64,000 bases of DNA from Rariloculus sp963665575. Lineage in GTDB: Bacteria; Pseudomonadota; Gammaproteobacteria; Steroidobacterales; Rariloculaceae. Within the stretch, counting starts at the first letter, position 1. Every line of letters begins with the position of its first letter. The stretch covers positions 1 to 64,000 of the forward strand of contig CAXXDW010000006.1 of NCBI GenBank assembly GCA_963665575.2, given 5' to 3'. The translations under genes and the position numbers were made by a program. Shown piece by piece: positions 61,873 through 64,000 of this stretch. The notes below the pieces were generated by a model. The model had not been told where the DNA came from. It saw only the letters and a list, made by a program, of their open reading frames with translations, and made no database searches.

Positions 61873-62805
61873 ATGCATCACTTCATCAGGGCCGCCGACA
61901 TCAAGCCGACGCCGGCGTTTCCAGCGGACGCCGCGGGATATCGACGCCATGCGCTGTCCGACCGGGACTGCGGAGCCGTGCATTCGGGCTGGGGCCTTTG
62001 TGAACTCGACGCAGACGGTCATGTGAACCAGCACCTGCAGTCCTTCGAGAAGAGTTTCTACGTCCTCGAGGGCGAACCCGTGCTCGTCCTCGGCGAGCGC
62101 GCGTGGCGGCTCGGCCCCGGCGCTTGCGGACTGCTCCCGGTCGGCGTGACGCAGGCCTGGCTCGGCCCGGCGAGCGGCACAGCGAAGTGGATCGACATGA
62201 ACACGCCGGTGCCGCGAGGCGAGAATTTTGCCGACGACACCTATTTTCTCGGGCCGCCGCCCGACCTCCCGATCGAGCCGCTCGACATTCGCGACCCGAC
62301 CTCAAGGCACCTGTTCCGGATGGCCGACGACGACATCAGCGTCGAGGCGTTGCGCGCGACACAGACAACAGACGCGCCCAAGGTCGCGGCGAGCGTCGCG
62401 ACGGGAGCGATCGTCTTCAGCGGCGTGGCCATGAAAATGCTCGTCGACGAGCGGCTCGACGCTGCGCTGCACACGATGTTCATGGTCGAATACGAGCCCA
62501 AGGGCTGCGTTCACCCTCACAACCATCCGCTCGAAGAGGCCTACTACATCGTCGACGGTGAGGTGGAGGCCTGGGCTGATGACAAGAAATACCCGATGCA
62601 GCCCGGCGATTTCCTCTGGGCTGGCGTCGGCTGCACGCACGCCTTCTACAACCGCAGCGATTCGGCCGTACGCTGGCTTGAAACCCAATCCCCGCAACCG
62701 CCGGCCCGGCACGCGTACCGCTTCGTCCGCGACTGGGAGTACTTCGCCGAGCAATTGCAGGACCGGCGCGGCGCCGATGCGCCTGGAGCGACAAAGACGG
62801 CGTAA
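61873..62805 (+). CDS. Bicupin, possibly ureidoglycine aminohydrolase-like
   Basis: 310 residues with two cupin barrels. The first has QHLQSFEKSFYVLEGEPVLV. The second has the metal-site pattern HPHNHPLEEAYYIVDGEVEA with PMQPGDFLWAGVGCTHAFYN. The overall plan resembles (S)-ureidoglycine aminohydrolase (AllE/UGHY), which makes ureidoglycolate on the way to glyoxylate. Other bicupins of unknown activity look similar, so this is a suggestion. It follows the TRAP genes by 33 bp with GGAG before the start, likely one operon. Confidence 0.7.
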   Translation: MHHFIRAADIKPTPAFPADAAGYRRHALSDRDCGAVHSGWGLCELDADGHVNQHLQSFEKSFYVLEGEPVLVLGERAWRLGPGACGLLPVGVTQAWLGPASGTAKWIDMNTPVPRGENFADDTYFLGPPPDLPIEPLDIRDPTSRHLFRMADDDISVEALRATQTTDAPKVAASVATGAIVFSGVAMKMLVDERLDAALHTMFMVEYEPKGCVHPHNHPLEEAYYIVDGEVEAWADDKKYPMQPGDFLWAGVGCTHAFYNRSDSAVRWLETQSPQPPARHAYRFVRDWEYFAEQLQDRRGADAPGATKTA

Positions 62806-63047
62806 CCGGCCACAAGCCCCGCGCTCGGCCGTAAAGCGATGGAAGGGCTGCATCTTGTCCGGGTTTTCCACCGGTTCATCCATCTTCCAACTGAACATCT
62901 GCCCCTCGACGCGGTCCTGGGTGAAATCGATGTGGGCAACAACTCGGGCTTCGGCGTCGCGTTCACCTTCAACTGAGCGCAGTCCCGACCGCCGCATCTG
63001 GCCTGCACTCCAGCGCAAACGCCGCTTGTTGCTTCCTGAACTGCTTG
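62806..63047. other. Gap before hipB, no supported gene
   Basis: About 240 bp. A short plus-strand frame ends GNNSGFGVAFTFN and TGA near 62974, and the opposite strand is open too, but neither has a start, length or family I recognise. It may be a gene remnant. Confidence 0.3.
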
Positions 63048-63098
63048 ATATGCTCTCAAGAGCAGATTAACGACTTTAATTTATCCTCAAGAGCATAT
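63048..63098 (+). promoter_or_regulatory. Likely HipB operator sites
   Basis: A perfect palindrome TGCTCTCAAGAGCA lies at 63051-63064. A related half-site CTCAAGAGCATATG lies at 63087-63100, overlapping the hipB start. ATATGCTCT-type arms recur in inverted order. Paired palindromes upstream of hipBA are the usual autorepression layout; the exact E. coli consensus is not seen. Confidence 0.55.
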
Positions 63099-63438
63099 GA
63101 CAGCAAGAAACACACTGTTGGTCACGCCGCCGTACCCGGTCGAACAGGCTCTCAAGCGCCTCGGCTCGAACCTGCGCACGGCGCGGCTGCGCCGGAACCT
63201 CACGATCGAGGATGTCGCAGAAAAGATCGGAACCGGTCCTCGCCCCGTGTCCGATGCGGAGAAAGGCAAGCCCTCGACGAGCACGGCCGTATACATCGCG
63301 CTGCTGTGGGCTTACGACCTGCTCGACCCGTTGCGCGAACTTGCCGATCCCGCTCGTGACGAGGCAGGGCTTGCACGGGCCGGGTTGCGGGAACGGGCCC
63401 GGGCCCGCACGAGCGCGACGCTCGACAGCGATTTCTAG
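63097..63438 (+). CDS. hipB: HipB-like XRE-family antitoxin
   Basis: 113 residues. A helix-turn-helix is at about 20-75 (RLGSNLRTARLRRNLTIEDV, AEKIGTGPRPVSDAEKGK, YIALLWAYDLLDPLRELADP). A basic and polar tail follows, which in the family is the flexible, protease-sensitive part. It would bind the operator sites next to its start and neutralise HipA, encoded nine bases downstream. Confidence 0.82.
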   Translation: MTARNTLLVTPPYPVEQALKRLGSNLRTARLRRNLTIEDVAEKIGTGPRPVSDAEKGKPSTSTAVYIALLWAYDLLDPLRELADPARDEAGLARAGLRERARARTSATLDSDF

Positions 63439-63447
63439 GGAACGGGA

Positions 63448-64000
63448 ATGAGCGAATGCTACGTCCATGTCGTCCTTCCGGGGGAAACGGAGTTCGTGGC
63501 CGCCGGGAGGTTCGATCTCGGCACGAACCGTCAGGGCGTACCGACGGGCCGATTCGTCTACGGCAGAAGCTATCTTGCTCGCGACAACGCCGTACCGATC
63601 GATCCACTTGAACTCAAGCTGGGACCCATGACCCGCCAGACAACGCTGCTCGGAGGCATGTTCGGAGCCCTGCGCGATGCGAGTCCCGATTACTGGGGGC
63701 GCCGTGTTATCGAAAAGCTCGGCGGCAAGCCGCAGCTCGAAGAAATCGACTACCTGCTTTTCTCACCCGATGACCGCGCGGGGGCGCTCGGTTTCGGCCG
63801 GCACGCCGAGCCGCCGGACCCGCGCCGCGAATTCAAACGGACGCTCGACCTCGAGGCGCTGCAGAGATCTGCCGACGCCATCGTCGCGGACGAAGACCTG
63901 CCGCAGGGCGACGCCGACGCCGCGCAGGTCCGGGAACTCATGTATGCAGGGACCTCCATGGGCGGAGCCCGCCCCAAGACAGTAGTCGAAGACGATAAGG
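63448..64000 (+). CDS. hipA: HipA-like toxin kinase, C-terminus cut by window edge
   Basis: 184 residues visible of a family of about 410-440. The N-terminal subdomain reads VPIDPLELKLGPMTRQTTLL, FGALRDASPDYWGRRVIEKL and EEIDYLLFSPDDRAGALGFG. The glycine-rich ATP-loop of the kinase core is GTSMGGARPK (168-177). HipA kinases phosphorylate translation targets such as GltX and promote growth arrest. The catalytic and metal-binding residues lie beyond base 64000. GGGA precedes the ATG at 63448. Confidence 0.88.
   Translation, partial: MSECYVHVVLPGETEFVAAGRFDLGTNRQGVPTGRFVYGRSYLARDNAVPIDPLELKLGPMTRQTTLLGGMFGALRDASPDYWGRRVIEKLGGKPQLEEIDYLLFSPDDRAGALGFGRHAEPPDPRREFKRTLDLEALQRSADAIVADEDLPQGDADAAQVRELMYAGTSMGGARPKTVVEDDK

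Noticed and set aside
60319..62034. 571-codon minus-strand frame opposite dctQ and dctM
   Set aside because: Antisense to two membrane proteins with clear helices and family motifs; no hydrophobic pattern of its own.

Overview
The window reads as one contiguous piece of a high-GC gammaproteobacterial chromosome. Evidence for the group: rpoBC-type RNA polymerase genes, the tRNA-Tyr/tRNA-Gly/tRNA-Thr/tufB/secE/nusG arrangement, a SecE with three membrane segments, a zinc-free S14, and many TonB-dependent outer-membrane proteins. The lineage cannot be named from the sequence alone; a marine or soil lineage rich in TonB receptors, known mainly from metagenomes, would fit.

Region 1 (1-27,460, all minus strand) is the translation and transcription core. 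In transcription order from the right: tRNA-Tyr, tRNA-Gly, tRNA-Thr, tuf copy 2, tRNA-Trp, secE, nusG, rplK, rplA, rplJ, rplL, rpoB, rpoC, then rpsL, rpsG, fusA, tuf copy 1, rpsJ, then rplC through rplO (cut by the window edge). Three sigma70-like promoters can be read: before tRNA-Tyr, before rpsL, and in an unusually long gap between rpsJ and rplC. The two tuf genes lie in a 1.2-kb repeat that appears identical. rpmD and rplR each carry an apparent single extra base in a short G/C run. Since both are essential, sequence error is the likeliest cause.

Region 2 (27,460-35,300) is accessory: an exported methyltransferase-like protein, an APC-type permease, and a visibly AT-richer island. The island holds a DUF6119/TIGR04141 protein, a HEPN-like protein with three C-terminal zinc-ribbon-like units, a deletion scar joining pieces of type I restriction genes hsdR and hsdS, and a BrnT/BrnA toxin-antitoxin pair. 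It looks like a decayed defence island.

Region 3 (35,300-49,700) is cell-envelope biology: a DUF5916 outer-membrane protein, a large TonB receptor, and an ECF sigma / FecR / STN-TonB receptor / 2-oxoglutarate hydroxylase operon that looks like a surface-signalled uptake system. Convergent to it is an exported DUF5666 protein whose last 173 residues are an alternating Gly-Asp tract followed by a poly-acidic run.

Region 4 (49,800-56,540) is a copper/silver-type efflux locus: a His-rich periplasmic protein, then CusC-, CusB- and CusA-like genes. The outer-membrane gene has a third one-base frameshift of the same kind. The start of the cusA-like gene is preceded by an 80-bp tandem duplication that makes a short coupled upstream reading frame.

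Region 5 (56,540-64,000) has a small inverted-repeat element, then a catabolic group on the plus strand: a beta-hydroxyacid dehydrogenase, a GlcG/HbpS protein, a three-part TRAP transporter and a bicupin resembling ureidoglycine aminohydrolase. A hipB/hipA toxin-antitoxin locus runs off the right edge.
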